Assembly: GCA_021648425.1 (NCBI GenBank)
Contig: JAKISV010000015.1
Coordinates: forward strand, 1-25,381
Length of the DNA: 25,381 nt
From: Rhizobiaceae bacterium
GTDB taxonomy: Bacteria > Pseudomonadota > Alphaproteobacteria > Rhizobiales > Rhizobiaceae
Reading direction: 5' to 3'
Shown here: piece by piece, positions 16,590-24,472 of the stretch
Layout of the letters: every line of letters starts with the position of its first letter
Numbering within the stretch: position 1 is the stretch's first letter
Notes under the pieces: model-generated
Seen by the model: the letters and a program-made list of their open reading frames with translations, nothing else
What the model was told of the DNA's origin: nothing
Databases searched by the model: none
Position numbers and translations under genes: made by a program

Positions 16590-16973
16590 ATGATTGATAT
16601 GATACAGGCATTTATGGCTGCAATGGAGCAGCAACCGATGTGGGTGCAGATCTGGGTTAATTTTCTTGGGACTGTAAACGTCGCGGCGATATTGTTTGTT
16701 TTCAAATCGAAGCTGCCCTGGATAATTCTGGGCGCTATAGTGTTCTCGCTGTTGACGATTTCCTGGCTGCACAATGAATATGGCTTTGTGCGCCTGTTAG
16801 GGTTGCCGCATATAATCGTGTGGACGCCGATGCTTTGGTATTTCTGGAAAGTTGTGCCAAAGCTGGAAGCGTCTTTGCTGAAGAAATATCTCTACCTGTT
16901 GATGGGCACAAACTTCATTTCACTGGTGATCGATTATATTGATGTGGCGCGTTATTTCCTCGGCATTGCATGA
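16590..16973 (+). CDS. Hypothetical four-helix membrane protein
   Basis: This 127-residue protein is not recognised. Hydrophobic stretches lie at about 18-38, 43-60, 70-88 and 103-124, with a conserved-looking PHIIVWTPMLWYFWK segment (73-87). The ATG at 16590 follows AGGGA by 9 bases, which supports real expression. A 135-base gap separates it from the DUF6622-like gene on the same strand; it may belong to the same LytTR-controlled group or stand alone. It ends 16 bases before the convergent XRE-type gene. Confidence 0.7.
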   Translation: MIDMIQAFMAAMEQQPMWVQIWVNFLGTVNVAAILFVFKSKLPWIILGAIVFSLLTISWLHNEYGFVRLLGLPHIIVWTPMLWYFWKVVPKLEASLLKKYLYLLMGTNFISLVIDYIDVARYFLGIA

Positions 16974-16989
16974 GGAAATTTGGATATGG

Positions 16990-17259
16990 CTATTTTTTTG
17001 CCTTGACCATTACAATGTCTTCTGCGGCGCCTAAGCCATTGAATGAATTTTTGGCGGTTTTGCCGTCAAAAGCAGAGACGCCGCGCGACAGGGCGTAACA
17101 GGCCAGTTCTACTGATTTGGGAATATCAACGGATTTTCCGTCGCGTTTTCCCTTTTCATAGTATTGGATCATGCGCTTTTTCAGGCCTAGAAGCGCAGCC
17201 GTTTCTTTTTGTTTTAGTCCCATTGATTTACGCCAGGACTTGAAATCCTCAGGTGTCAT
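16990..17259 (-). CDS. Small XRE/Cro-type helix-turn-helix protein
   Basis: This 89-residue protein is probably a DNA-binding regulator. Residues 4-55 form a Cro/CI-type helix-turn-helix, with KQKETAALLGLKKRMIQYYE as the helix pair and the typical YYEKGKRDGKSVDIP turn. About 30 residues follow without a recognisable domain. There is no obvious Shine-Dalgarno before the ATG at 17259. It is divergent from an amino acid ABC transporter across 245 bases and could control it or itself. It is not accompanied by a toxin gene, so a toxin-antitoxin role is not supported. Confidence 0.75.
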   Translation of the reverse strand: MTPEDFKSWRKSMGLKQKETAALLGLKKRMIQYYEKGKRDGKSVDIPKSVELACYALSRGVSAFDGKTAKNSFNGLGAAEDIVMVKAKK

Positions 17260-17374
17260 CTACTCATTACCGACTATTGATTATCCCAGAATAAAATACT
17301 GGCAGCTTTACAGCGCTATTGCAACGCGAATAGCCATTGAGGCGCAACTGGTGCGTTTTATAGTTTACGGCAAC

Positions 17375-17401
17375 TGCACTGAGTGCATGTTTGCAGGCAA
17401 A
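17375..17401. promoter_or_regulatory. Two short palindromes upstream of the amino acid transporter
   Basis: TGCACT-G-AGTGCA spans 17375-17387 and TTTGC-AG-GCAAA spans 17390-17401, only two bases apart. They lie in the 245-base space between the XRE-type gene and the binding-protein gene and could be operators. No matching promoter boxes were convincing. The rest of this spacer shows nothing else clear. Confidence 0.3.
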
Positions 17402-17504
17402 AGAGCGTGTATTGCCATTTGTATTTGCTTAAACAGGATTTCACTTGCTGCAACTGCCACATCGGTTAAACTCTGTTTTCATATTATAAAAACGGGAGAT
17501 AGAG

Positions 17505-18302
17505 ATGAAAAATATTATATTGGCGATTGGCACCCTGTTTGTCAGCCTGGCAATGATAACGGGTGTACAGGCACAAACACTGCCTGACCTTGGCGGCAAA
17601 AGCATCGTGGTAGTTACTGAAAATGCCTATCCGCCGCTGCAATTTATCGACCCTAAAACCGGTGATCAGATTGGTTGGGAATATGATGCGATGGCGGAGA
17701 TTGCCAAGCGATTGAATTTCAAAGTTGAGTATCAAAACATTTCCTGGGATGCGATGATCCAGGCGGTATCTGATGGCCAATATAATCTTGGCATGACAGG
17801 TATTACTATCAAAGAAGACCGCAAGGAGAAGGTTGATTTTTCTGATGCTTATATGCGCTCAGAAATGTTTATGCTGGTGCGTGGTGATGAAGATCGGTTT
17901 AAAGACGGCAAGAGTTTTGCAGCAATTGAAGACGGTTTGGTAGGAGCTCAGGCGGGCACAACACCATTTTATGTAGCCGTCTATAATGTGCTGGATGGCA
18001 ATGAGCAAAACCCGCGTATCAAACTGTTTGAGACTTTTGGTGCATCCGTGCAGGCGTTAAAAACCGGAGATGTCGATCTGGTTCTGACCGATGGCACAGC
18101 GGGACGCGGTTATGTCAAAGCCTCTGATGGTGGATTGAAACTGGTGGGTGAAGCGATGGGAACAGAAGACTTCGGATTCATCTTTCCCAAGGGTTCTGAT
18201 CTGGTCGAGCCGTTTAACGCGGCAATCAAGCAATTGCTGACTGACGGCACATTCAGTGCTCTCGATAAAAAATGGTTTCTTGATTACAAATTTGGCGAAT
18301 AA
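17505..18302 (+). CDS. Polar amino acid ABC transporter substrate-binding protein
   Basis: This 265-residue periplasmic protein has a signal peptide (residues 1-23, cleavage after VQA) and belongs to the SBP_bac_3 family. Typical signs are ENAYPPLQFID (39-49), GWEYDAMAEIAKRL (57-70), the GMTGITIKEDRKEKVDFSDAY hinge region (96-116) and GAQAGTT (147-153). It would capture an amino acid or similar cationic/polar solute and deliver it to the permease encoded downstream. A GGGAG ribosome-binding site stands before the ATG at 17505. A strong RNA hairpin follows the gene, which often keeps binding-protein mRNA in excess over permease mRNA. The ligand cannot be read from the sequence. Confidence 0.92.
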   Translation: MKNIILAIGTLFVSLAMITGVQAQTLPDLGGKSIVVVTENAYPPLQFIDPKTGDQIGWEYDAMAEIAKRLNFKVEYQNISWDAMIQAVSDGQYNLGMTGITIKEDRKEKVDFSDAYMRSEMFMLVRGDEDRFKDGKSFAAIEDGLVGAQAGTTPFYVAVYNVLDGNEQNPRIKLFETFGASVQALKTGDVDLVLTDGTAGRGYVKASDGGLKLVGEAMGTEDFGFIFPKGSDLVEPFNAAIKQLLTDGTFSALDKKWFLDYKFGE

Positions 18303-18322
18303 ACCTGCTTAATCTAGTGCCA

Positions 18323-18354
18323 ACCATCATCCGGGCAATCGCCCGGGTGATGGT
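18323..18354 (+). promoter_or_regulatory. Strong intergenic hairpin between binding protein and permease genes
   Basis: Bases 18323-18336 pair with 18341-18354 to give a 14-base-pair, GC-rich stem (one G-U pair) with a 4-base AATC loop. It ends 17 bases before the permease ATG. The T-run comes only after ten more bases, so it is more likely an mRNA-stabilising or partial-attenuation element than a full terminator. Confidence 0.7.
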
Positions 18355-18371
18355 CAATGGGAAATTTTTGC

Positions 18372-19187
18372 ATGACCGCTCCAGCTCCTTCCAACCCCAA
18401 TGATGGTGACTTTCCCTGGTGGCTGGTGGCGCTGGGTGGAATATTTATTGTTGTTGGCGTTCTTATCATTAGCAATGATTTATATTCGCAGATCATACAG
18501 GTGGTGGGGCGCGGTGTGTGGATTACGGTGTTTGTGACACTGGTAGGTTTTTCGATTGCTTCAGTAGTTGGTCTTGCTCTGGCGATTATGTGTCTGTCAA
18601 AATCGGTGATTTTGCGTCAGGTAGCCCGATTTTATATCGAAATAATTCGTGGGATTCCCATACTGGTATTGCTGTTTTATATTGCCTTTGTCGGTGCGCC
18701 GGGGTTTGTCTGGTTATGGAATGCGGTCACGTCACCACTGGTTAATGCCGGTTTTATTGAACCGATGGGAATGCGGGATTTCTCACTGTTATGGCGGGCG
18801 GTTATTGCGCTGACGATTGGCTATTCGGCCTTTATTGCCGAGGTTTTTCGTGCCGGGATTCAATCCGTTGATATTGGTCAGATTGAAGCGGCGAAGGCGA
18901 TGGGCTTAAAACCGATGCACCGTTTTCGCCTGATTATTTTTCCGCAGGCCATCCGTACAATCGCACCACCGCTGGGCAATGATTTTATTGCGATGGTCAA
19001 GGATTCTTCGCTGGTTTCCATTCTTGGTGTTGCTGATATTACCCAGATGGGCAAAGTTTACGCGGCGGGTTCGTTTCGGTTTTTTGAAACCTACTCGATT
19101 GTTGCCTATATTTATCTGCTGATAACAATTACACTGTCAATCGGCTTGCGGGCGCTGGAAAAGCGTATGCGGGCCAAATGGGAATAG
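18372..19187 (+). CDS. Polar amino acid ABC transporter permease
   Basis: This inner-membrane permease of the HisM/GlnP type (271 residues) has about five to six helices and the EAA loop EAAKAMGLKPMHRFRLIIFP that docks an ATPase. The FYIEIIRGIPILVLLFY segment is typical of the family. The ATG at 18372 is preferred, with GGGA 9 bases upstream; an ATG at 18357 would add five residues. It follows the binding-protein gene after a hairpin. No ATP-binding gene follows, so the ATPase must be encoded elsewhere or shared. The permease is probably homodimeric, since only one is present. Confidence 0.9.
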   Translation: MTAPAPSNPNDGDFPWWLVALGGIFIVVGVLIISNDLYSQIIQVVGRGVWITVFVTLVGFSIASVVGLALAIMCLSKSVILRQVARFYIEIIRGIPILVLLFYIAFVGAPGFVWLWNAVTSPLVNAGFIEPMGMRDFSLLWRAVIALTIGYSAFIAEVFRAGIQSVDIGQIEAAKAMGLKPMHRFRLIIFPQAIRTIAPPLGNDFIAMVKDSSLVSILGVADITQMGKVYAAGSFRFFETYSIVAYIYLLITITLSIGLRALEKRMRAKWE

Positions 19188-19298
19188 AATATTTAATTGA
19201 CTCATCGTTGTGGTAGTTTGATTTATGCCTGTTATGTGCTTACCTTTGGGCAATAAGAATAGCTAGAATCGTTTATCAGTAGTCTCGGGAGAATATTT

Positions 19299-20258
19299 AT
19301 GCGGTGGCGAGGTCGCAGACAAAGTACCAATGTTTCAGACCAGCGCGGTGGAGGCTCCAGCGGCGGCATGTTTCGTTCGCCCGGCGGGTTGAGTGGCGGT
19401 CGCAATGCCGGATTTCGTATACCCAGGGGCAGGGCGAGCAAACGTGCTGGCGGCGGACTGGGTTGCGGCACTATCGCAATTATCGGGGTTGTCATGTATT
19501 TCCTGGGTATCAATCCCATGACGATATTGAGCCAGTTGGGCGGCGGCCTTGGGGCAGGATTGGGTACTTCTGTTAATCAGAGCCAGCAGCGCCCGCCAAT
19601 TAATCGTCAGGCGACAAAACCCCGCGCTAATGACGACGCCATTGCCTTTATGCGCACAATATTAGGTTCAACAGAAGAAGTGTGGAGCGGGATATTCAAA
19701 TCCTATGGCAAGCCCTATTCCAAACCTGTACTGGTTTTATTTACGGGCAAGGTTCAATCGGCCTGCGGGTTCGCTTCGTCGGCATCGGGGCCGTTTTATT
19801 GTCCCGGTGACAGCAAGATTTATATCGATCTGGCCTTTTACGAGCAGCTTGCCAATAAATTCGGAGCCAAAGGCGACTTTGCTCAGGCTTATGTGCTTGC
19901 CCATGAGGTGGGCCATCACGTGCAAAATATCATCGGTGTGTTGCCGCAATTTAATCGGGAACGTCGCCGAATGGGTAAAATCGAAGCCAACAAAATGTCT
20001 GTGCAGGTAGAACTACAGGCGGATTGTTTTGCCGGTGTGTGGGGATATTACGTGCAACGCGAGGGTTGGCTGGAGCGCGGTGATCTTGAAGAGGCACTGG
20101 TTGCGGCTTCACAGATTGGCGATGATTCCATTCAAAAACGCACCCAGGGATATGTTGTGCCTGAGAGCTTCAGCCATGGCACTTCCAAACAACGAAGAGA
20201 CTGGTTTTCGAGTGGATTTAAAACCGGCAGGTTGGAATCATGCAATTCGTTTAGATGA
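19299..20258 (+). CDS. Neutral zinc metallopeptidase, YpfJ family
   Basis: This 319-residue membrane-anchored protein belongs to the YpfJ/putative neutral zinc metallopeptidase family. A Gly/Arg/Ser-rich N-terminus (1-54) is followed by one membrane helix (about 55-72) and a catalytic domain outside the cytoplasm. The zinc site is HEVGH (His202, Glu203, His206), with the third ligand probably Glu238 in VELQADCFAGVWG. Cys156, Cys168 and Cys243 are in the exported part and may form a disulfide. GGGAG stands 7 bases before the ATG at 19299. A TAGAAT at 19264-19269 could be a -10 box but lacks a good -35. The physiological substrate is unknown for the family. Confidence 0.92.
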   Translation: MRWRGRRQSTNVSDQRGGGSSGGMFRSPGGLSGGRNAGFRIPRGRASKRAGGGLGCGTIAIIGVVMYFLGINPMTILSQLGGGLGAGLGTSVNQSQQRPPINRQATKPRANDDAIAFMRTILGSTEEVWSGIFKSYGKPYSKPVLVLFTGKVQSACGFASSASGPFYCPGDSKIYIDLAFYEQLANKFGAKGDFAQAYVLAHEVGHHVQNIIGVLPQFNRERRRMGKIEANKMSVQVELQADCFAGVWGYYVQREGWLERGDLEEALVAASQIGDDSIQKRTQGYVVPESFSHGTSKQRRDWFSSGFKTGRLESCNSFR

Positions 20259-20380
20259 TTACACCAAAAAACCTGAACATTCGTGCAATGAGGTATTGTC
20301 GAAAACGGGCTGGGGGCGGTAACAATTGTGATGGATTGCGGTCGTTTAATTGAAGCGTTGTGTTTGGTGATGTCGTCACG

Positions 20381-21094
20381 ATGAAATATCCGCGACGTAT
20401 TATCATAAGATTTTTTCTACGACTGCTGGCAAAATTCGCCTTTCTGGTTTTGGGGAAGTTGCGAATTACAGGATTGGAAAATATCCCGAAAAACGGCCCG
20501 GTCATTCTGGTGGCTAATCACTTTCATTTTGCGGATCCTGTAGCAATGCTGGTCGCCACCAACAGACAGGTGGAGTTTGTCGGCGGGTTTCGATTTCCCA
20601 ATGCACCGGCTATTGTCAAATTTATCCCACGCTTGTGGGGATATTTTCCGGTATTTCGCGGGGCCTATTCCCGCAAAGGTCTGGAAGCAGCAAAGAACGT
20701 TTTGGCACAGGATGGCGTTTTAGGGATATTTCCCGAAGGCGGTGCCTGGGCGCAGGTGTTGCGACCGGCGAGGCCGGGGGCTGCTTTTCTTGGCGTTGAA
20801 ACGGGAGCAATAATTATACCCATCGGGCTTGTTGGTTTTACTGACCTGTTTAAAAAATGGCGGCCGGAGCTGAGGATTAACATAGGCAAGCCAGTCGGGC
20901 CGTTCAAAACCGAATTATCGGGCAAGGAGCGCCGTGGTGAACTGGACAGGATTGGTGAACATATCATGCGGCAAATCGCGGAACTTCTTCCTCACGAATA
21001 TCACGGGGTGTTTTCTGCAGATGCGGAACTAAAAAATCAGGCGCAAAGCATTGCGTCTTTTCCCTTTGAAAGAGATGATATGCGCGGTATGTAA
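20381..21094 (+). CDS. 1-acyl-sn-glycerol-3-phosphate acyltransferase-like (PlsC family)
   Basis: This 237-residue protein of the PlsC acyltransferase superfamily would transfer an acyl chain to lysophosphatidic acid or a related lipid at the inner membrane. It has one N-terminal hydrophobic helix (about 8-27), the catalytic HX4D motif (His47, Asp52 in NHFHFADP) and the substrate-binding FPEGG (117-121). The ATG at 20381 is used; a GTG at 20360 would add seven residues and cannot be ruled out. It is shorter in motif III than classic PlsC, so it may act on another acceptor, such as an ornithine lipid or hopanoid precursor. It lies 30 bases upstream of an MFS gene. Confidence 0.85.
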   Translation: MKYPRRIIIRFFLRLLAKFAFLVLGKLRITGLENIPKNGPVILVANHFHFADPVAMLVATNRQVEFVGGFRFPNAPAIVKFIPRLWGYFPVFRGAYSRKGLEAAKNVLAQDGVLGIFPEGGAWAQVLRPARPGAAFLGVETGAIIIPIGLVGFTDLFKKWRPELRINIGKPVGPFKTELSGKERRGELDRIGEHIMRQIAELLPHEYHGVFSADAELKNQAQSIASFPFERDDMRGM

Positions 21095-21124
21095 TACTGG
21101 AAAAATTATTAGGGAGAGGGAAAT

Positions 21125-22486
21125 TTGTCTGAGGCTTATGGCGGCACCGCCGATGGTTTCACGCCACCGGCGCAACCCAGATTTTTCGACACTCCACGCG
21201 GCCGGCGTTTTGCCTGGTATCTTTATGATTTTGGCAATTCTGCCTATGCGGCCGTAGTAATATTGGCGATCTATTCGGCCTATTTCAAAGAAGGTGTGGT
21301 TGGCGGGGCGGAAGGGATACGCCTTTGGGGGATTGCAGTGGCAATTGCCATGCTGGTTTCCGCTATTATATCTCCTGTTTTGGGTGCAATTGCTGACTAT
21401 CGGGCGACGCGCAAAAAAATGCTGGCATTTTTTACGGCCGTTTGTTGTCTGTTCACCAGCCTGTTGTTCTTTGTTCACAAGGGCGACGTATTAATGGGGA
21501 TGGCATTTTTTATCCTGGCGGAAATTGGCTATCGTGCTTCGCAGGTGTTTTATAACGGTTTACTGCCCAGTATTTCATCAAGCCACAATGTTGGCCGCAT
21601 ATCGGGCAATGGCTGGGCGATTGGTTCGGTTGGCGGCATTGTATGTTTGCTGATTGTATTGCCGCTGGTGGTGGTCATAGGCGGCAATCTTGTGTTGCGC
21701 TCAACCATGGTATTGACCGCGGTATTTTTTGCGATCGCTGCTGTTCCTTTGTTTTTATATGTGCGCGAGCCTGGGACAGTCAAAGAATTGCCGAAGGGCA
21801 AAAACCTGTTGACGGTCGGGTTCTCCCAAATTGTAAAAACACTGAAAAATGCCCGCCACTATAAAGAATACCTGAAATTCCTGCTTGCCTTTGTGCTGTT
21901 CAATGACGGGGTGATGATTACACTGAATTTTGCAGCAATTATCGGCGGGGTGTTGCACGGATTTGCGCGTGAACAAATGATCATCCTGATTATTCTGGTG
22001 CAGTTTACCAATGTTATCGGGGCATTTATATTTGGTATGTTAGCTGACAGGGTAAGTGCCAAACAAGCGCTGTTGCTTTCCGTGGCTATTATGATCGGAA
22101 CAGTTTTGTGGATGGTGGAAAACACCTCAGATACGATGTTTTTTGTGATCGGGGGTCTTGCAGGATTCGCAATGGCCGGGCTGCAATCGGTCAGCCGCAC
22201 TATGGTTGCCAAACTTTGCCCCAAAGAAAGAGCAGCGGAATTTTTCGGACTGTTTGCGGTTGCCGGCAGATCGTCCTCCTTCATTGGCCCTGCAATCTTC
22301 GGCTGGGTTGCGGCAGATCTCGCAGCGGAATATATGGGTGCAAACATGGGAGCTCTGGAAGCCGAGCAATTAGGGCTTCGCATGGCCAGTTATATCATAA
22401 TCGGATTTCTGGTAGTTGGCGGAGCGGTGCTGATGTTTGTCAATGAGCGCCGTGGGATCGAAGCGGCGGGCAATACGCAGGAATAG
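21125..22486 (+). CDS. UMF1/Atg22-like MFS transporter
   Basis: This is a 453-residue, 12-helix major facilitator of the UMF1 family (Atg22-like), whose fungal members export amino acids from the vacuole; the bacterial substrates are unknown. The family-typical start FAWYLYDFGNSAYAAVV is at 30-46. Other signs are the loop after helix 2 with DYRATRKK, and QSVSRTMVAKLCPKERAAEFFG in the second half. The start is TTG at 21125, well supported by AGGGAGAGGG just upstream and by the lack of any nearby in-frame ATG. It follows the PlsC-like gene and probably shares its transcript. It ends 15 bases from the convergent sulP gene. Confidence 0.9.
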   Translation: MSEAYGGTADGFTPPAQPRFFDTPRGRRFAWYLYDFGNSAYAAVVILAIYSAYFKEGVVGGAEGIRLWGIAVAIAMLVSAIISPVLGAIADYRATRKKMLAFFTAVCCLFTSLLFFVHKGDVLMGMAFFILAEIGYRASQVFYNGLLPSISSSHNVGRISGNGWAIGSVGGIVCLLIVLPLVVVIGGNLVLRSTMVLTAVFFAIAAVPLFLYVREPGTVKELPKGKNLLTVGFSQIVKTLKNARHYKEYLKFLLAFVLFNDGVMITLNFAAIIGGVLHGFAREQMIILIILVQFTNVIGAFIFGMLADRVSAKQALLLSVAIMIGTVLWMVENTSDTMFFVIGGLAGFAMAGLQSVSRTMVAKLCPKERAAEFFGLFAVAGRSSSFIGPAIFGWVAADLAAEYMGANMGALEAEQLGLRMASYIIIGFLVVGGAVLMFVNERRGIEAAGNTQE

Positions 22487-22501
22487 AAAAAATCTGCGGT
22501 G

Positions 22502-24451
22502 TTATTTTACATCGCCGGTAAGATAATCAACTTCCTTTTCACGCAGGGCTTCAACTGCATCATGGGTAGACAGGAATATCCTGCCTGGTTCCAGCAATTC
22601 AACAAAATTTACCTGAATCAGGCGATCCATTACCGGTCCTTTTACTTCGGCAAGGTGCATGGTGACGCCGGAATCTGCCAGTCTTGTTATCATCTGCTCC
22701 AGGGAACCCAGAGCGCTGGCGTCGATTTCGTTGACGGCATTGGCGATCAAAACAAGGTGTTTGATATCAGGGTTATCGGATATGTGCCGTTGGATCTGGT
22801 CTTCAAGATAAGAAACGTTGGCAAAATAGAGATTTTCATCAATGCGCAGTAATAAAATCTGCTTGTAGGTCTGAACTTCGTGGCGCTGGACATTGCGGAA
22901 ATGTTCAGTATCGCCCACGCGACCAACGACTGCCATATGGGGCTTTGATGTTCGCCACAGGTAAAGGCCGATTGAAACGCCAATGCCGATTAAAATCCCC
23001 ACTTCAACGCCGAACCACATTACCGCTGCAAAAGTAATCAGGTAGGACAGGCCGTCTGCTTTGGAATATTGCCAGGCATGACGGAATGAAGCGATGTCGA
23101 TCAGTGTGGCTATGGCGACAATGATGACTGCTGCAAGGGCCGCTTTTGGAATATGGTACAAAAACGGTGTGAAGGCGATAAGAACAAAAGCTATGATTAC
23201 GGCCGTTACAATTGCTGCAATCGGGGTTTTTGCACCAGCATTGAAATTTACCACCGAACGTGAAAAACCACCGGTAACCGGATACGCTCCTGTCATTGCT
23301 GCGCCGATATTGGCAGCACCAAGGCCGACAAGCTCACGGTTTGGCAGAATTTTCTGACGGCGTTTACTGGCAAGGGATTTGGCGACCGAGACGCTTTCCA
23401 GAAACCCGACAATGGAAATCAGTACCGCGATGGGGAATAAATCCACGACCATTTGGGTAGTGAATTGGGGGACTTGAAATCCTGGCAGTCCGGCTGGAAC
23501 GGCACCGACAATCTTTACATTGGCGTTGAGGGCCAGGGAAAAAGCCCAGGTGATAAATGTGGTGATGAACATGACGGCGAGCGGCATGGCGCGTTTGAGA
23601 AATTCGCCGCCTTTTTCACCTATCCAGCCCCGGTTTACAAAAAATGCAGTAATGCCATTTCGCCCCACCAGCATGGCTATCGAAATCACCGCCAGAAAAA
23701 GGGTGAAGTAGTTGATGTCACCAATTTTTTCCCAGGCTTGAGCCAGAATATCGGGTATGAAATAGGTGCGATCCAGATTCACACCGAGCAGGTGCTTGAA
23801 CTGGGAAAACCCGATGATGAGGGCGGCAGCGGTGGTGAAGCCGGAAATTACCGGGTGGCTCATGAAATTCACCACTGCACCAAACCGTGCCAGTCCAAGG
23901 GCAATCAAAAACAAACCGCTAAGCAGAGCCAAAACGATGGCATGAGCGACATAGGCATCCGTGCCGCTGGCGGCAAAAGGGGCAATGGCGCTGGCCACCA
24001 TTAACGAAACAATGGCAACAGGCCCAACTGCCAGCGTGCGCGAAGTGCCAAACAGTGAATAAAGAATCAGCGGCAATACTGCTGCATAAAGGCCAACCTG
24101 CGGCGGCAATCCGGCCAGCAGCGCGTAGGCCATCGACTGGGGAATGAGCATGATGGCCACCACCATACCGGCGGTTAAATCTGCGGAGAAATCCGGGCGC
24201 TTGTAGTTTTCCAATGTTTCTGCAAGCGGGAATATGCGCTGAATTAACGGGTTGCCAGCCAGTTTTCGGGCTTGGGAACCTACGCGCTGCGCTTGTTTAC
24301 TGTCACGGATTTTTTTCACGGCCGGCGATAGCTTCTCAGTCGCACGCTTGAGGGTTTCACTTGATTTAGCGGCTTTGAGGCTTTTTTTCAGGTCTTTCGC
24401 GAGTTTTTTTATGTTTTCACCAACGGGCAAATCTTTTAACGGATTTTTCAC
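22502..24451 (-). CDS. SulP family anion transporter with STAS domain
   Basis: This 649-residue SulP/SLC26 transporter carries an anion such as sulfate, bicarbonate or a dicarboxylate across the inner membrane. The core starts near 70 (PDFSADLTAGMVVAIMLIPQ at 86-105), spans about 12-14 helices to 500 and ends in a cytoplasmic STAS domain (about 527-640, with NEIDASALGSLEQM at 574-587). Unusually, residues 1-66 form a lysine-rich, helix-prone extension not typical of the family. The start is GTG at 24451 with only a weak GAAAG before it; the next good Met (96) would cut into the first helix. It lies 21 bases downstream of carA on the same strand, so it is probably cotranscribed. Confidence 0.92.
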   Translation of the reverse strand: MKNPLKDLPVGENIKKLAKDLKKSLKAAKSSETLKRATEKLSPAVKKIRDSKQAQRVGSQARKLAGNPLIQRIFPLAETLENYKRPDFSADLTAGMVVAIMLIPQSMAYALLAGLPPQVGLYAAVLPLILYSLFGTSRTLAVGPVAIVSLMVASAIAPFAASGTDAYVAHAIVLALLSGLFLIALGLARFGAVVNFMSHPVISGFTTAAALIIGFSQFKHLLGVNLDRTYFIPDILAQAWEKIGDINYFTLFLAVISIAMLVGRNGITAFFVNRGWIGEKGGEFLKRAMPLAVMFITTFITWAFSLALNANVKIVGAVPAGLPGFQVPQFTTQMVVDLFPIAVLISIVGFLESVSVAKSLASKRRQKILPNRELVGLGAANIGAAMTGAYPVTGGFSRSVVNFNAGAKTPIAAIVTAVIIAFVLIAFTPFLYHIPKAALAAVIIVAIATLIDIASFRHAWQYSKADGLSYLITFAAVMWFGVEVGILIGIGVSIGLYLWRTSKPHMAVVGRVGDTEHFRNVQRHEVQTYKQILLLRIDENLYFANVSYLEDQIQRHISDNPDIKHLVLIANAVNEIDASALGSLEQMITRLADSGVTMHLAEVKGPVMDRLIQVNFVELLEPGRIFLSTHDAVEALREKEVDYLTGDVK

Positions 24452-24472
24452 GGAACTAACTTTCGGCTGAAA

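Noticed and set aside
16990..17259. XRE-type protein as an antitoxin
   Set aside because: No small toxin-like gene lies next to it; the neighbours are a membrane protein and an ABC transporter.
21859..22383. A 174-codon open frame on the minus strand
   Set aside because: It is antisense to the MFS gene and reads as a shadow of membrane-helix codons.
22476..22498. CGCAG/CTGCG repeat between the MFS and sulP genes as a terminator
   Set aside because: The stem is only five base pairs, the loop is 13 bases and the T-run is in the loop, so it does not fit an intrinsic terminator.
23453..24004. A 183-codon open frame on the plus strand
   Set aside because: It is antisense to sulP, rich in His/Gly/Lys as expected for complements of helix codons, with no domain.
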